From assembly GCF_001613405.1 (NCBI RefSeq), contig NZ_BDCH01000019.1, forward strand, positions 124,001 through 188,000: a stretch of 64,000 nucleotides of DNA, written 5' to 3'. Source of the stretch: Nocardia crassostreae (GTDB lineage Bacteria; Actinomycetota; Actinomycetes; Mycobacteriales; Mycobacteriaceae). Made by a program: the position numbers and the translations under genes. Shown one piece after another: positions 26,430-35,245 of the stretch (positions within the stretch are counted from its first letter, which is position 1; each line of letters starts with the position of its first letter). The notes under the pieces are model-generated. The model made no database searches, was not told where the DNA came from, and saw nothing but the letters and a program-made list of their open reading frames with translations.

Positions 26430-27235
26430 ATGCCCAACCACACCGATCTCGCCGAACGCCCAGAACAGTTCGTCTCTGGTGCGAACTCGGCGCCGCCGCG
26501 GCCCGTCGGCATCACCGGCAACGCCACCCACGCCATCCTGCACGCACAGACACTGTCAGCGATTGCCGCGGCGGTCGCGATCGTGCCACCGATCGCACTG
26601 CTCGCCGCCGTACACGCCGTCGCAATCCTGCTGCGTGCGCACGCCCGCAGCAACCTGATCCACGCACTCGCGACACTCATGACCGTGCTCATCGCGGCCG
26701 CCGCGTTCCGCTGTCGTTCACCGCGTTGCGCGACCTCGCCCTGCTGACCGCGGTCCCGGACACCGAGGCCTGGCTGTGGCCACTGATCATCGAAGGATCC
26801 AGGACACAGGCCACCGTCGCCCTCCTCGCCCTCGCGCATTCACCGCGCACGAATACACCCCGGGTAGACGATCTGAACGCCGCGGACATGTCGGGATCAG
26901 TTCACGCAGAAGGCACTCGTGCGGACGCGCCCCCTGAAGCTGCCCATCCCCGCAGTACCAGCGGGTCCGTGCACACGAATAGGGTGCGCGGCCTGAGAGG
27001 CCATCGCCTCGACGAGCCAATGACCGAACGATGGTCGCAAGTGGCCGCCGCGATCTGCGACCGTGACCCCGCCGAAGTCAGCATCGTCCTCGCCAAACAT
27101 TTCGACACAGCGATTCGGCCTGCCTCCCCACCTCGCACGAACGCCGCACCAAATGCTCTGGCAGACACTGCAATCTGCGCGAGCCGCCAGGCCCTCGAAG
27201 AATTCCATACCTACGAAGGCAATTCGGCATGGTAG
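26430..27235 (+). pseudogene. DUF2637 membrane protein, frameshifted
   Basis: The first frame (26430-26747) encodes an N-terminal region and two hydrophobic helices (LSAIAAAVAIVPPIALLAAVHAV, LMTVLIAAAAF). The DUF2637 core LSFTALRDLALLTAVPDTEAWLWPLI then appears in another frame (to 27235), with a helical C-terminal segment (MTERWSQVAAAICDRDPAEV). A one-base deletion near 26707 explains the break. DUF2637 proteins are typical cargo of actinobacterial plasmids and integrative elements, supporting a mobile origin of the island. ATG 26430. Confidence 0.72.
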
Positions 27236-27335
27236 AAATCTTGCGGTGCACCCAACGACGGCACCGCGCCCGATCATCACGGGGCAAGATCGTCAAATTG
27301 GGCCACTCATCAGAACGACGCGTTGGGGGAACATC

Positions 27336-29086
27336 GTGGCCCAGACATGCTAAACCCCGGAATGCGGGCAGCCTGCTGCGTTCACCACCCGCACAAAACC
27401 TGCCTGGTGCACCGACTGCATCGACTTCATCTTCAGCAAGGCCGGCCTGGTCCCCCACGAACCCTTCGACAAACCGAAGACGTGGCGCCTCGCGACATGC
27501 GTAACGTGCGAGATCCCAACGCACTATCTACTCCAGTCCGTCATCGGTAACATTCAGGCCAACCTGGCTCCCTGTCGAGTCTGCCACTGGAAAGCATGGG
27601 CGCAGTCGACCTATCCGACGACGAAACACATGTCGGACAGCGAGATTCGGAGCACACTGGCAGCGCACAACTTCGACTTCATCGTCGGTACCCATGAACT
27701 CAACAACCTCAACTATCCGCTGGTCGCCGAATGCAGGCGCTGCGGCAAGATCAGCGCGGCACGGCTGTCGGATCTCGAATATGGCTGCGAGTGTTCACGA
27801 AACATCCGGTCGTCGAACCCGGCCAGTCCGCGAGCGGGACGTCTGCTGCTGAGTGACTCGCAGTCGCCAGCGCTCGAGTGGTGGGACCCCGACCGAAACG
27901 ACGAGGCGACCTTCCGCACCGTGACAGTGCGGGCCACACGATCCTGCCACTGGGTTTGCCCGATCTGCCGCCACCGGTTCGAGGCCAGTGTCTACGGAAT
28001 GGCCGAAAGTCCGGCTTGCCCAGAATGTTCCGCACGCGAGACCGAGGAATGGGACAAGCAGTACACGCAGTGGAAGACCACGCCGATCTCGGATCTCCCA
28101 GAGCTCGCGGCAACATGGAACGATGCGGACGATCCTCGCACCGTGATGGTCGCTGACCATGGCATGCGAAAGTTCCTCTGCGAGAATGGACATCAACCAC
28201 TGATCAGCCCGATCAGGTTCTTGGAATCGGGATGTCCACACTGCCGAGCCAACGACACGGCCCAGTCAAAGAAGTGGCTGGCCGACGTTCTCCCAGAGAT
28301 CGCTGCACAGTGGCACCCCACCCGCAACAGCCCCAAGCTGAACCCCCGCAATATTGCATGGGACTCGAAGCGACGAGCCTGGTGGCAATCCCAGTGCTGC
28401 GGTCACGAATGGCAGGACACGGTTCGAAACCGCGACAGCCATCAGCGCCTGCGATGCCCAGCCTGCAGGTCAATCTTGGGATCGCTGGCATGGCTGGACC
28501 CTGGCCTCGCAGCAGAATGGAGTCCCAACAATCCGGTCAGCCCATGGCACGTGCGGCCGCATGCCGCGATCTCCTTTGTCCCGGATGGATCTGCGCAACG
28601 AACCCCGACCACGTGTGGCAAGCGCCACTGGGTGGCCGAGCGACAGGTGCCGAGTGCCCAGAGTGCCGCCAAACCGGCAAGTCACGCGTCGAAATGGACC
28701 ACTGTGCCGTAGCCGTAGAAGTCTTCGGCAACGCACGCTCGGGCGTGATTCTGACCGACAGCGCGTTCGCTTCACGCAGATCATGGACCGCCGACATCTG
28801 CATCGACCTGGACGGCCACAAATTGGTGATCGAATACGACGGTGCCTACTAGCATTCCGCACCAGCGAAGGTACTCGTCGACGAGCGCAAGAGCCTCGAC
28901 CTTCTCCAAGCAGGCCATCTACTCGTCCGACTACGCGAGGATGACCTTCCCGAACTCACGATCCGCGACCAGCGCTATCGGGAGATCCGCGTGTACTCCA
29001 CAGCACCGCGTCCGCATGCAGTGATCGAACAGGTACGGGAATGGGCGACCTCGACCATTCGGCAGAATCCACGACCAAGAAACTGA
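27336..29086 (+). pseudogene. Zinc-ribbon (DUF4379-like) protein with C-terminal nuclease domain, multiply broken
   Basis: GTG 27336 follows GGGGGA and gives VAQTC, then TAA at 27351. The frame continues (TPECGQPAAFTT...WCTDCIDF) through many CxxC pairs and repeated LAATWNDADDP/IAAQWHPTRNSP zinc-ribbon modules. Near 28560 the frame shifts; the next frame carries WTADICIDLDGHKLVIEYDGAY, a PD-(D/E)xK/Vsr-like nuclease core. TAG at 28850-28852 then replaces the expected Trp, and the same frame goes on (HSAPAKVLVDERKSLDLL...) to 29086. Family knowledge: DUF4379 proteins with such nuclease tails are suspected defence or DNA-processing proteins. Two nonsense codons and one frameshift leave no full product. 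Confidence 0.75.
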
Positions 29087-29716
29087 ACGCATCTCGGCTG
29101 TCCGAACCACACCCGACCAACCGACGATCACGCGCTACATGGCACACAGACCACGTGGACGACAGCCGGTCGCCCAGCGCCACTACATCGACCAGGGCAT
29201 GCACCGCATTGGACGGCTATCAGCCCGCTGGCCAGCGGAAATAGCGATACTTTCTTCATCATCTCGTAGATGCGCCAAGATCGGCCGCTGACCGGGCGAT
29301 CTTGGCGGGTAACCTATTTCTACCTGGCGTTTTCCGATCTCAACGCATCCGACGACATCCCGCCGGAACCTCAGAATTCCCGCCGTCTCGGCCGCAAAAT
29401 GGCACTCGAGATGGCACTGCGGTTCCCGCCACATCCCGACATTGCGGGCCGTCGGCAAGCGTAGGACGGCACCAACCGCTCACACACACCACCACACGCA
29501 CGACCCGTATCCGGCCCCGGTCGGCCTGGTCGTCCCCAACCAGGACGGTGTTCGATGCCCGAACCGTTCACACTGGGCAACGGGACGGAAACGTTGATCT
29601 TTTTCTCTGCGTGAGCGATTGGAAGCCGCACGCGGCAATGCTCTTCGATGGCAACATGATTGGGAAGGGGGCTAGTGCAGACCGGCGGGTGACCGGCCTG
29701 CGTGTTGTCAGCAATG
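29087..29716. other. Non-coding stretch before the IS remnant
   Basis: No supported gene. There is an 11-bp inverted repeat CGCCAAGATCG (29273-29283) / CGATCTTGGCG (29297-29307) with a 13-nt loop; it could terminate transcripts entering from the left. Confidence 0.5.
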
Positions 29717-30060
29717 AGCCATTCCGGGTAAGCGATTGTTCCGGTTGGTCTTTTGCTGGTTAGGTTGTGCGCTGGTGCGTGACGTGTAGGAGTACCAGTA
29801 CGGCGGCGACAATGTCTCCGATGCTCCAGGGGCACAATCGGATTCGCCGCAGCGCCTTGAACGTGGTTTTGAGCAGGGAGTTTCCGCGTTCGCCGACGGT
29901 GCGTTGGCGGTGTGGGCTTTGTTGGCGGCTTGTTGTTCGTCGGTGATGTGGCCGCCCTTAAGGTTTCTTGGTGGCGGTGGTGATCAGCGCGGGCATGCTC
30001 TCGTGGGCGAGGTCGCCGAGCATCTGGCGCTCGGCTTCGGTGGTCCAGGCGGTCACGGCA
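29717..30060 (-). mobile_element. Decayed copy of an IS5-like element (transposase C-terminus)
   Basis: The minus strand encodes a degraded transposase end, LLKTTFKALRRIRLCPWSIGDIVAAVLVLLHVTHQ, closely parallel to the end of the intact transposase at 30660-31502. Homology extends upstream with frameshifts to about 30060. The left edge TGAGCCATTCCGGGTAAGCG (29717) parallels the left end of the intact element. Confidence 0.8.
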
Positions 30061-30149
30061 GCGGCCCGAAAGCCACCGCCGTCACCGTCGGCGGCCCTGT
30101 CACCGGCCCCTGACTTCGGCAGTGTGCCCGACCGGAAACGCCCCGCTGG

Positions 30150-30530
30150 CTAGCCCATTCGCTCTACGTATTCCGTCGCGTCGAGCAGACCGTCCGTCGA
30201 CGCGTCGGCGGCGAGCCGCAGCTTGAATATCCACGCCTCGTACGGGTCGATGCTCACCCCTTCCGGCGAGTCCTCGAGGTCGGCATTGATGGCAATCACT
30301 GTGCCTGAGGCCGGCGCGTAGATGTCGTTCACGTCCCTCGCCGCCTCGATAGTGCCGACAAGCTCGCTCACGGTCACCTCCCTTCCGACATCTGGCATCA
30401 TGACCGCGACCAGAACATCGTCGAGGGCGAACTTATGCTCGGTGACACCGACTGCCTCCGTCCCGTCAGCCTCGGTGCGGACCCATTCGTGCGAGTCGGT
30501 ATATCTCCGGTCGGCTGGCACTTCGCTCAT
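30150..30530 (-). CDS. GcvH-like (glycine cleavage H) protein lacking the lipoyl lysine
   Basis: 126 aa with the lipoyl-domain fold of the H protein: YTDSHEWVRTEADG, MPDVGREVTVSELVGTIEA, DIYAPASGTVIAINADLEDSPE, DPYEAWIFKLRL. The lysine that receives lipoate in ESVKAVSD is Arg65 here (EAARDVND), so it cannot be lipoylated at that site. ATG 30530 has GGAG eight bases upstream. It sits alone, without gcvT or gcvP, between the decayed and the intact IS copies. It may be a repurposed binding or scaffold protein. Confidence 0.82.
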   Translation of the reverse strand: MSEVPADRRYTDSHEWVRTEADGTEAVGVTEHKFALDDVLVAVMMPDVGREVTVSELVGTIEAARDVNDIYAPASGTVIAINADLEDSPEGVSIDPYEAWIFKLRLAADASTDGLLDATEYVERMG

Positions 30531-30633
30531 CGAATTCTCCAGGATTGGTGACGTAATGCTTTGCACACCAACTTAACTCATCGACACGTCCCTCATACGG
30601 CGAAACGGGCGACGGTCACGGGACCAGCTTGGC

Positions 30634-31646
30634 CACTGAGCCTTCCGGGTAGCGGCGTGTCAGACCATGCGGTCGTGCTCGATGTGGAGGAGCACGAGTG
30701 CTGCCGCGACGATCGCCCCGATCCGCCAAGGGCACAGGCTGACTCGCCGCAACGCCTTGAACGTTGTTTTCAGTAGCGAGTTTCCGCACTCACCGACCGC
30801 CCGCTTGCTGTTGTGAGCCTTGTTCGCCGCCTTCTGCTCCTCGGTGAGCTGACCGCCCGCCGGCTTCTTCACCGCGGTGATGCACACCTGCTCCTCGCCC
30901 TCATAGCCCCGATCGGTCAATACCTTGCGTTCGTCGGCGGTCCATTCCCGCAGGGCGGGAAGCATTCCGGAGTGGGTTTGCATCGCGGTGACATCGTGGG
31001 TACGGCCCGGCCGTACCGGCGAGACCCAGATCGGCCAACCGTCGGGCACTGTCACCACCTGCACGTTCCCGCCATGGTGGCGATGCTTTCCCGACCACCA
31101 CCGATCCACCGATCTTCCCGTGGTCGATCCCTTGCGCACCGTGAGACCGGGCTCGCCGATCCGGTCGGTCGCGATCAGCGTCCCGTCCACCGAAACATGC
31201 TCGTGCCCTGCGGCTTTGGCCGCCAACAACGCGCCGTGCAGACCCGGAGCACGCGCGGCGAGAGCGTCGATCACCTCCTGCAGATAGTCATAAGCGGTGG
31301 TCTTACCGATCGAGTTGTCGGTCGCCAGCTGCGTGATCCGGGAGCCGTCGATGAACCACCGCAAACCCAACACCGCCTGCTCGAGGCAGGTCAACGCCCG
31401 CCAACGTGTCCGCTTCGCCCGCCGCACGCCCTCGAGCAAACCGGCCACGAACTCGACGGCGGCCTCCTCGACCGCCAGCACCGCCGTGTATGTCACACTC
31501 ATCCCGCGCAGAGTTCCTTGTATCAAGTTTGATCTTGGTCGACCAACCTTCTACCAGGACTCTACGCGTTCTCGTTGTCCAGCAACCACTTTCGGCGTGT
31601 CGGTAGGTCAGCCAGCTACCGAGCCACAAGCCGGAAAGGCTCAGTG
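30634..31646 (-). mobile_element. IS5-like insertion sequence, about 1.0 kb
   Basis: An intact transposase gene flanked by imperfect terminal inverted repeats: CACTGAGCCTTCCGGG at the left (30634) and the complement of CCGGAAAGGCTCAGTG at the right (31631-31646). No target-site duplication was found by eye. The right end stops 14 bases before the cofilin start codon. Confidence 0.75.
30660..31502 (-). CDS. IS5 family transposase (DDE)
   Basis: A 280-aa transposase. It has an N-terminal HTH (SRITQLATDNSIGKTTAYDYLQEV) and an RNase H-fold catalytic core with Asp in VSVDGTLIATD, Asp in VLTDRGYEGE and Glu in RAVGECGNSLLKTTFKAL. The length and motifs suit a complete IS5-family enzyme. ATG 31502 is chosen; a TTG at 31526 is in frame. 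It is uninterrupted, so it is potentially active. Confidence 0.93.
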   Translation of the reverse strand: MSVTYTAVLAVEEAAVEFVAGLLEGVRRAKRTRWRALTCLEQAVLGLRWFIDGSRITQLATDNSIGKTTAYDYLQEVIDALAARAPGLHGALLAAKAAGHEHVSVDGTLIATDRIGEPGLTVRKGSTTGRSVDRWWSGKHRHHGGNVQVVTVPDGWPIWVSPVRPGRTHDVTAMQTHSGMLPALREWTADERKVLTDRGYEGEEQVCITAVKKPAGGQLTEEQKAANKAHNSKRAVGECGNSLLKTTFKALRRVSLCPWRIGAIVAAALVLLHIEHDRMV

Positions 31647-31660
31647 AAGGAGCAGCAGCA

Positions 31661-32074
31661 ATGTCTAGTGGAGTGGCCGTCAGCGACGCATGCCTGGAAG
31701 CGTTCAACAAGCTGAAGCTCGAGCAGGCATACAGGTACATCATCTTCAACGTGAACGTGCCCAACAAGGAGATTGTCGTCGAGAAGACCAGCACCGACAG
31801 CGACTACGAGCTGTTCCTCAACGATCTCCCGAAAGACGAGTGCCGTTATGCGGTATACGATTTCGAGTACCAGCAGGACGGCAAGCGCAACAAGATCCTG
31901 TTCTACTTCTGGGCACCCGATGCCGCCGCGATCAAAACCAAGATGATCTACTCCGGCTCGACGAGCGACCTCCGGCAGCGCTTCACCGGCGTCGCCGAGG
32001 ACCTCCACGGCACCGACTACGACGAGGTGTCCTGCGAGGTCGTGCTGGACAGGGTCACCCGTCGGGTGCGCTGA
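31661..32074 (+). CDS. ADF/cofilin family actin-depolymerising factor
   Basis: 137 aa, full length for cofilin (yeast 143). It matches ADF/cofilin end to end: SGVAVSDACLEAFNKLKL, EIVVEKTSTDSDYELFL, DLPKDECRYAVYDFEY, then GKRNKILFYFWAPD (Arg76 and Lys78 at the F-actin-binding Arg/Lys of yeast cofilin). The long actin-binding helix is KTKMIYSGSTSDLRQRFTG (92-110), and GTDYDEVSCEVVLDRV closes the fold. Family role: severs and depolymerises actin filaments, a eukaryotic function. The gene is intronless, with host-like GC and an AGGAG ribosome site eight bases before ATG. There is no signal peptide. From memory it is closest in style to fungal cofilins. It adjoins an IS and is convergent with mceF. 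A transfer from a eukaryote is inferred. Confidence 0.93.
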   Translation: MSSGVAVSDACLEAFNKLKLEQAYRYIIFNVNVPNKEIVVEKTSTDSDYELFLNDLPKDECRYAVYDFEYQQDGKRNKILFYFWAPDAAAIKTKMIYSGSTSDLRQRFTGVAEDLHGTDYDEVSCEVVLDRVTRRVR

Positions 32075-32112
32075 CCACCCATCTGTCGCCGGTCACCGCC
32101 CATCATCCTCTG

Positions 32113-33081
32113 TCATTTGAGACCTACTCGCAGACGGATCGCACCGTCCGGGGTCACCGAATTCAATGCCTGGGCGATGAGTGCCGACAGGTCGACGCCC
32201 TGTAGGGATGCGCCCGCCCGATCGGCCAGCGGGGCCAGGGTCGGGTACAGGCGTTGCAGGTCCGGGCCGACGCGGTCGATGTAGTCGGTCAGTTCGTTCA
32301 GGAAGGGCAGTAGGCCGGTGCCGTTGACGTAGGCGCCGGGCACCGGCCGGGCACTGATCAGTACTTCGACGGCATCGGCCACCTGCCGCACCTTCGCCCC
32401 GAAATCACCCCAGTGCGGGCCCGCATCCGCCAATTGCTGACCCGCCCAAGCAATATCCGATCCAGGCAGCTGCGCATTGATCAGTAGCCGACGGATCTGC
32501 GGCATGCGGTTCAGAACGGTTGCGGCCAGCAATTGCGAGGCGTGGGCGAGCTGCGGGAGCACGGCCTCGGCGCCGCTGAAGGATTGGGTAAAGGTCTGTA
32601 TCAGGGAGCCCACGGCGCGCGGGTCGATCTGGTCGAGCAGCCGGGTCACGATGCGCGCGATCTCCGGAATGGATTTCGGGGTGCGGATCGAGTCGGTGCG
32701 CAGTTCCTGCCCGTCGGTCAGATAAGGCCCGCCCGCGCGCGTGGGCTCGAATTCGATGTATGGCTCGCCCATCGCCGAGAGTGCTTCCACAGTCACCGAG
32801 CTGTCGACGGGTATCCGGCGGCCGCGGTCGATGTCGAATCGGACGCGCACCCCGTCGGGTGTATTGCCGACGGCGGTGACCTGGCCGACGCGCACACCCG
32901 ACAGCAGTACCGGTGAGCGCGGCGCCAGGCTCGCCGAATCCGCGAGCAGCATGGCCACCGATATCCGGTCGTCGCGCCACCGCACCTTCGCCACCCCGAA
33001 AACCAGGTACGTGATGCCGACGATCGCGACGGTGACGATGGCGGTCAGCGACAGCACCGAGCCGAGCTTGGGTCGTTTCAT
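32113..33081 (-). CDS. mceF: MCE family protein MceF
   Basis: A 322-aa substrate-binding subunit of the Mce transporter, with one N-terminal membrane helix (LTAIVTVAIVGITYLVFGV), then the MlaD-type domain (SPVLLSGVRVGQVTAV..., VTVEALSAMGEPYIEFEP) and a long helical region forming the periplasmic tunnel. ATG 33081 overlaps the mceE stop (ATGA). It is the last gene of the operon; its stop is 38 bp from the convergent cofilin stop. No Mas gene follows. Confidence 0.92.
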   Translation of the reverse strand: MKRPKLGSVLSLTAIVTVAIVGITYLVFGVAKVRWRDDRISVAMLLADSASLAPRSPVLLSGVRVGQVTAVGNTPDGVRVRFDIDRGRRIPVDSSVTVEALSAMGEPYIEFEPTRAGGPYLTDGQELRTDSIRTPKSIPEIARIVTRLLDQIDPRAVGSLIQTFTQSFSGAEAVLPQLAHASQLLAATVLNRMPQIRRLLINAQLPGSDIAWAGQQLADAGPHWGDFGAKVRQVADAVEVLISARPVPGAYVNGTGLLPFLNELTDYIDRVGPDLQRLYPTLAPLADRAGASLQGVDLSALIAQALNSVTPDGAIRLRVGLK

Positions 33082-34145
33082 CGCACCATTCCGATCATGC
33101 GCAGGGCTGCCACGATGTTGTCCACCCGGTCGTCCGCGGACATCGGCACGGTGGCGTCGGCCGGTTCGGTGCGCACGGCGAGGATGTCGACCCGCGGCCG
33201 GTTGGCGAAGGGAATCAGCTTGTCCCGCAGGAACGAGACCAGCCGCGCGAGATTGGACGGCATCGAGAGGTTCAGCGCCCGCCCGGGCGCCAGCACCATG
33301 GGAACGAAGGCGCTCGCGGCGGCATCGCCCTGCCTGATCAACGGGACGAGCCACTCGATCGCGTGCGCGATGCCGCCGATCGAGCCGAGAATGCCGGTGA
33401 CCTTGATGAACGACTGCGCGATCTGCGTGAGTTCTTCGGCGCCCTGCGCGGTGAGCAGTTCCTCGAACGCCTTCTTGTTGTCCATCACGAGCTTCGCGTT
33501 GGCGTCGGCGGTGTTCAGCATCGCGTCGACATCGTCGAGATGGGTTCCGAGATCGATGATATCGGCCTTGAGCATGCCGACGATGCGAGCGGTCTCGGCG
33601 GGGTCGGCGGGCAGCGCCGCATTCACCCGGTCGATGATGTGCTGTGCCTGCTGGACAACGCCGCCGGAAGCCAGCGTGGCCATGCCGGAAAGCATGTCCT
33701 CGATCTGCAACGGCGGTGTGGTCTGGTTGCGCGGAATCGTTCCACCGTCGCCCAGCGGAGCGGCGGTACTCCCGGGCGGAATATCGAGCGCGATGTAGAT
33801 GTCGCCGAGGATGGTGTCCTGGCGCAACTGGACCGTGGCGGTCGACGGTAGTGTCACCGAGCGTTGCACCTCGATGTCGGCGATCACCGAACCCGGTTTG
33901 GCCACAACGGGATCCACCACCGTGACCCGCCGTAGTTTGCCGACATCCGCGCCGTTGGCCTTGACCCGGGCACGGGAAGGCAGGTTGAGCGCGTTGGCGA
34001 GTTCGACGTGCACCGTATAGGTCGGACCGGGAACCCCGGAACCGGGAAGGGTCAACTGTGCCCGATCCACGCCACAGCCCGCCAGCGCGACCGCGGCGAG
34101 CGCGCCCGCGCCGAGACCGTGGCCGATTCGCTTGTGCCGCTTCAT
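33078..34145 (-). CDS. mceE: MCE family lipoprotein MceE (LprN type)
   Basis: A 355-aa lipoprotein: a lipobox signal peptide ending AAVALAGCG (Cys24) and an MlaD domain (VKANGADVGKLRRV...TVQLRQDTILGDIYIAL), then an alpha-helical region. It is the standard lipid-anchored subunit at position five of mce operons. ATG 34145 overlaps the mceD stop as ATGA. Confidence 0.93.
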   Translation of the reverse strand: MKRHKRIGHGLGAGALAAVALAGCGVDRAQLTLPGSGVPGPTYTVHVELANALNLPSRARVKANGADVGKLRRVTVVDPVVAKPGSVIADIEVQRSVTLPSTATVQLRQDTILGDIYIALDIPPGSTAAPLGDGGTIPRNQTTPPLQIEDMLSGMATLASGGVVQQAQHIIDRVNAALPADPAETARIVGMLKADIIDLGTHLDDVDAMLNTADANAKLVMDNKKAFEELLTAQGAEELTQIAQSFIKVTGILGSIGGIAHAIEWLVPLIRQGDAAASAFVPMVLAPGRALNLSMPSNLARLVSFLRDKLIPFANRPRVDILAVRTEPADATVPMSADDRVDNIVAALRMIGMVR

Positions 34146-35245
34146 CGCATACCCGCCAATCCGAGGACGAGGGAGCTCAGGTCCACGCCCGCCAGGCCGT
34201 CCGCGCCGTCGGTGCAGCGGCCCGGCGCGAGGGCCGTGACGGCCGCGCATACCCGCGCCGCGTCGGCCGGGGCCAATGCCACTCGCGGCGCGGCATAGGT
34301 CACCGCTACCCTACCTGTCCGCGGATCGGTGACCGTCCGGAATGCGGTAGTGACGGTGGGCACCAACTGAATCAGCTTCTGCACCGTGCCGACCCGGGCG
34401 CTGATGAGATCGATATAGGGAACCGAGTTGTCGAGCAGTTCCAGCAGGGAGCCACCGTATTTGGTGGTCACGTCGTTGATCCAGGGCAGGATGGTGACCA
34501 GCGATCGGACCAGTTCGACCACCTGATCCCAGACGCCGTTGACGGTTTCCAGGACCGGGGTCAAGCCGGAGAGCGTCTCATGCAGATTCCCCCAGCCGTT
34601 GGCGATGCTCTGTGACAGCACGCTGAGTGTGTCGATGAGCGAGCCGATCCGGGCGATCGGTTCCTCGGGGGACCGCATGGCCGAGGCCAGCTTGGTGACC
34701 ATGTCGTGCAGCTTCGGTCCGTTCCCGGCGGAAGCGCGATCGAATTCACTGATCGCCGCGCCGAGTCTCCCGCGCCGCGCCGGATCGCCGCCCCCGTCCA
34801 ACTGGTCGGCGAGCGCAGCCACCGAATCCAGGGTTCGGGTCAGGCTTTTCGGCGTCACGGTGCGGTTCACGCAGGTCGCGGGATTCCAGTCCGCGCCGTG
34901 GCCGCCGATCACCGCGAGGTGCCGGGCGGCGACCAGCGTGTCGGACACGGTCGTGGCCGAAACATCCCAGCGCAGTGGATGATTCGCATCGACACCGAAG
35001 TCGACGCGCACTCCGGTGTCGATGTTGGTGATGCCGGTGACGGTCCCGACCTTCATACCGCGCAAGGTCACGTCGTTGCCGAGGTACAGGCCGACGGCAT
35101 CGGGCATCAGCGCGCAGTAGGCGATGCGTTTCTGCGTGGGCTCCAGCATCATCAGGCCACCGGCGAGCGCGACCAGCGCGACCAGCGCGACGCCTCCGAC
35201 AGAGATGAAGCCTCGGGATGCGAGTATCCGGCGCAGCATCAGCAT
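34142..35245 (-). CDS. mceD: MCE family protein MceD
   Basis: A 367-aa Mce subunit with an N-terminal helix (GGVALVALVALAGGLMML), an MlaD domain (YLGNDVTLRGMKVGTVTGI...SDTLVAARHLAVIG) and a helical tail ending in LSSLVLGLAGMR. The start is ATG 35245; an ATG at 35239 overlaps the mceC stop as TGATG and is equally plausible. It is co-translated with its neighbours as part of the hexameric lipid-transport tunnel. Confidence 0.92.
   Translation of the reverse strand: MLMLRRILASRGFISVGGVALVALVALAGGLMMLEPTQKRIAYCALMPDAVGLYLGNDVTLRGMKVGTVTGITNIDTGVRVDFGVDANHPLRWDVSATTVSDTLVAARHLAVIGGHGADWNPATCVNRTVTPKSLTRTLDSVAALADQLDGGGDPARRGRLGAAISEFDRASAGNGPKLHDMVTKLASAMRSPEEPIARIGSLIDTLSVLSQSIANGWGNLHETLSGLTPVLETVNGVWDQVVELVRSLVTILPWINDVTTKYGGSLLELLDNSVPYIDLISARVGTVQKLIQLVPTVTTAFRTVTDPRTGRVAVTYAAPRVALAPADAARVCAAVTALAPGRCTDGADGLAGVDLSSLVLGLAGMR

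Noticed and set aside
29717..31646. Composite transposon carrying the GcvH-like gene
   Set aside because: The left IS copy is truncated and frameshifted and no target-site duplication was seen, so only a passenger relationship is noted, not a functional composite transposon.
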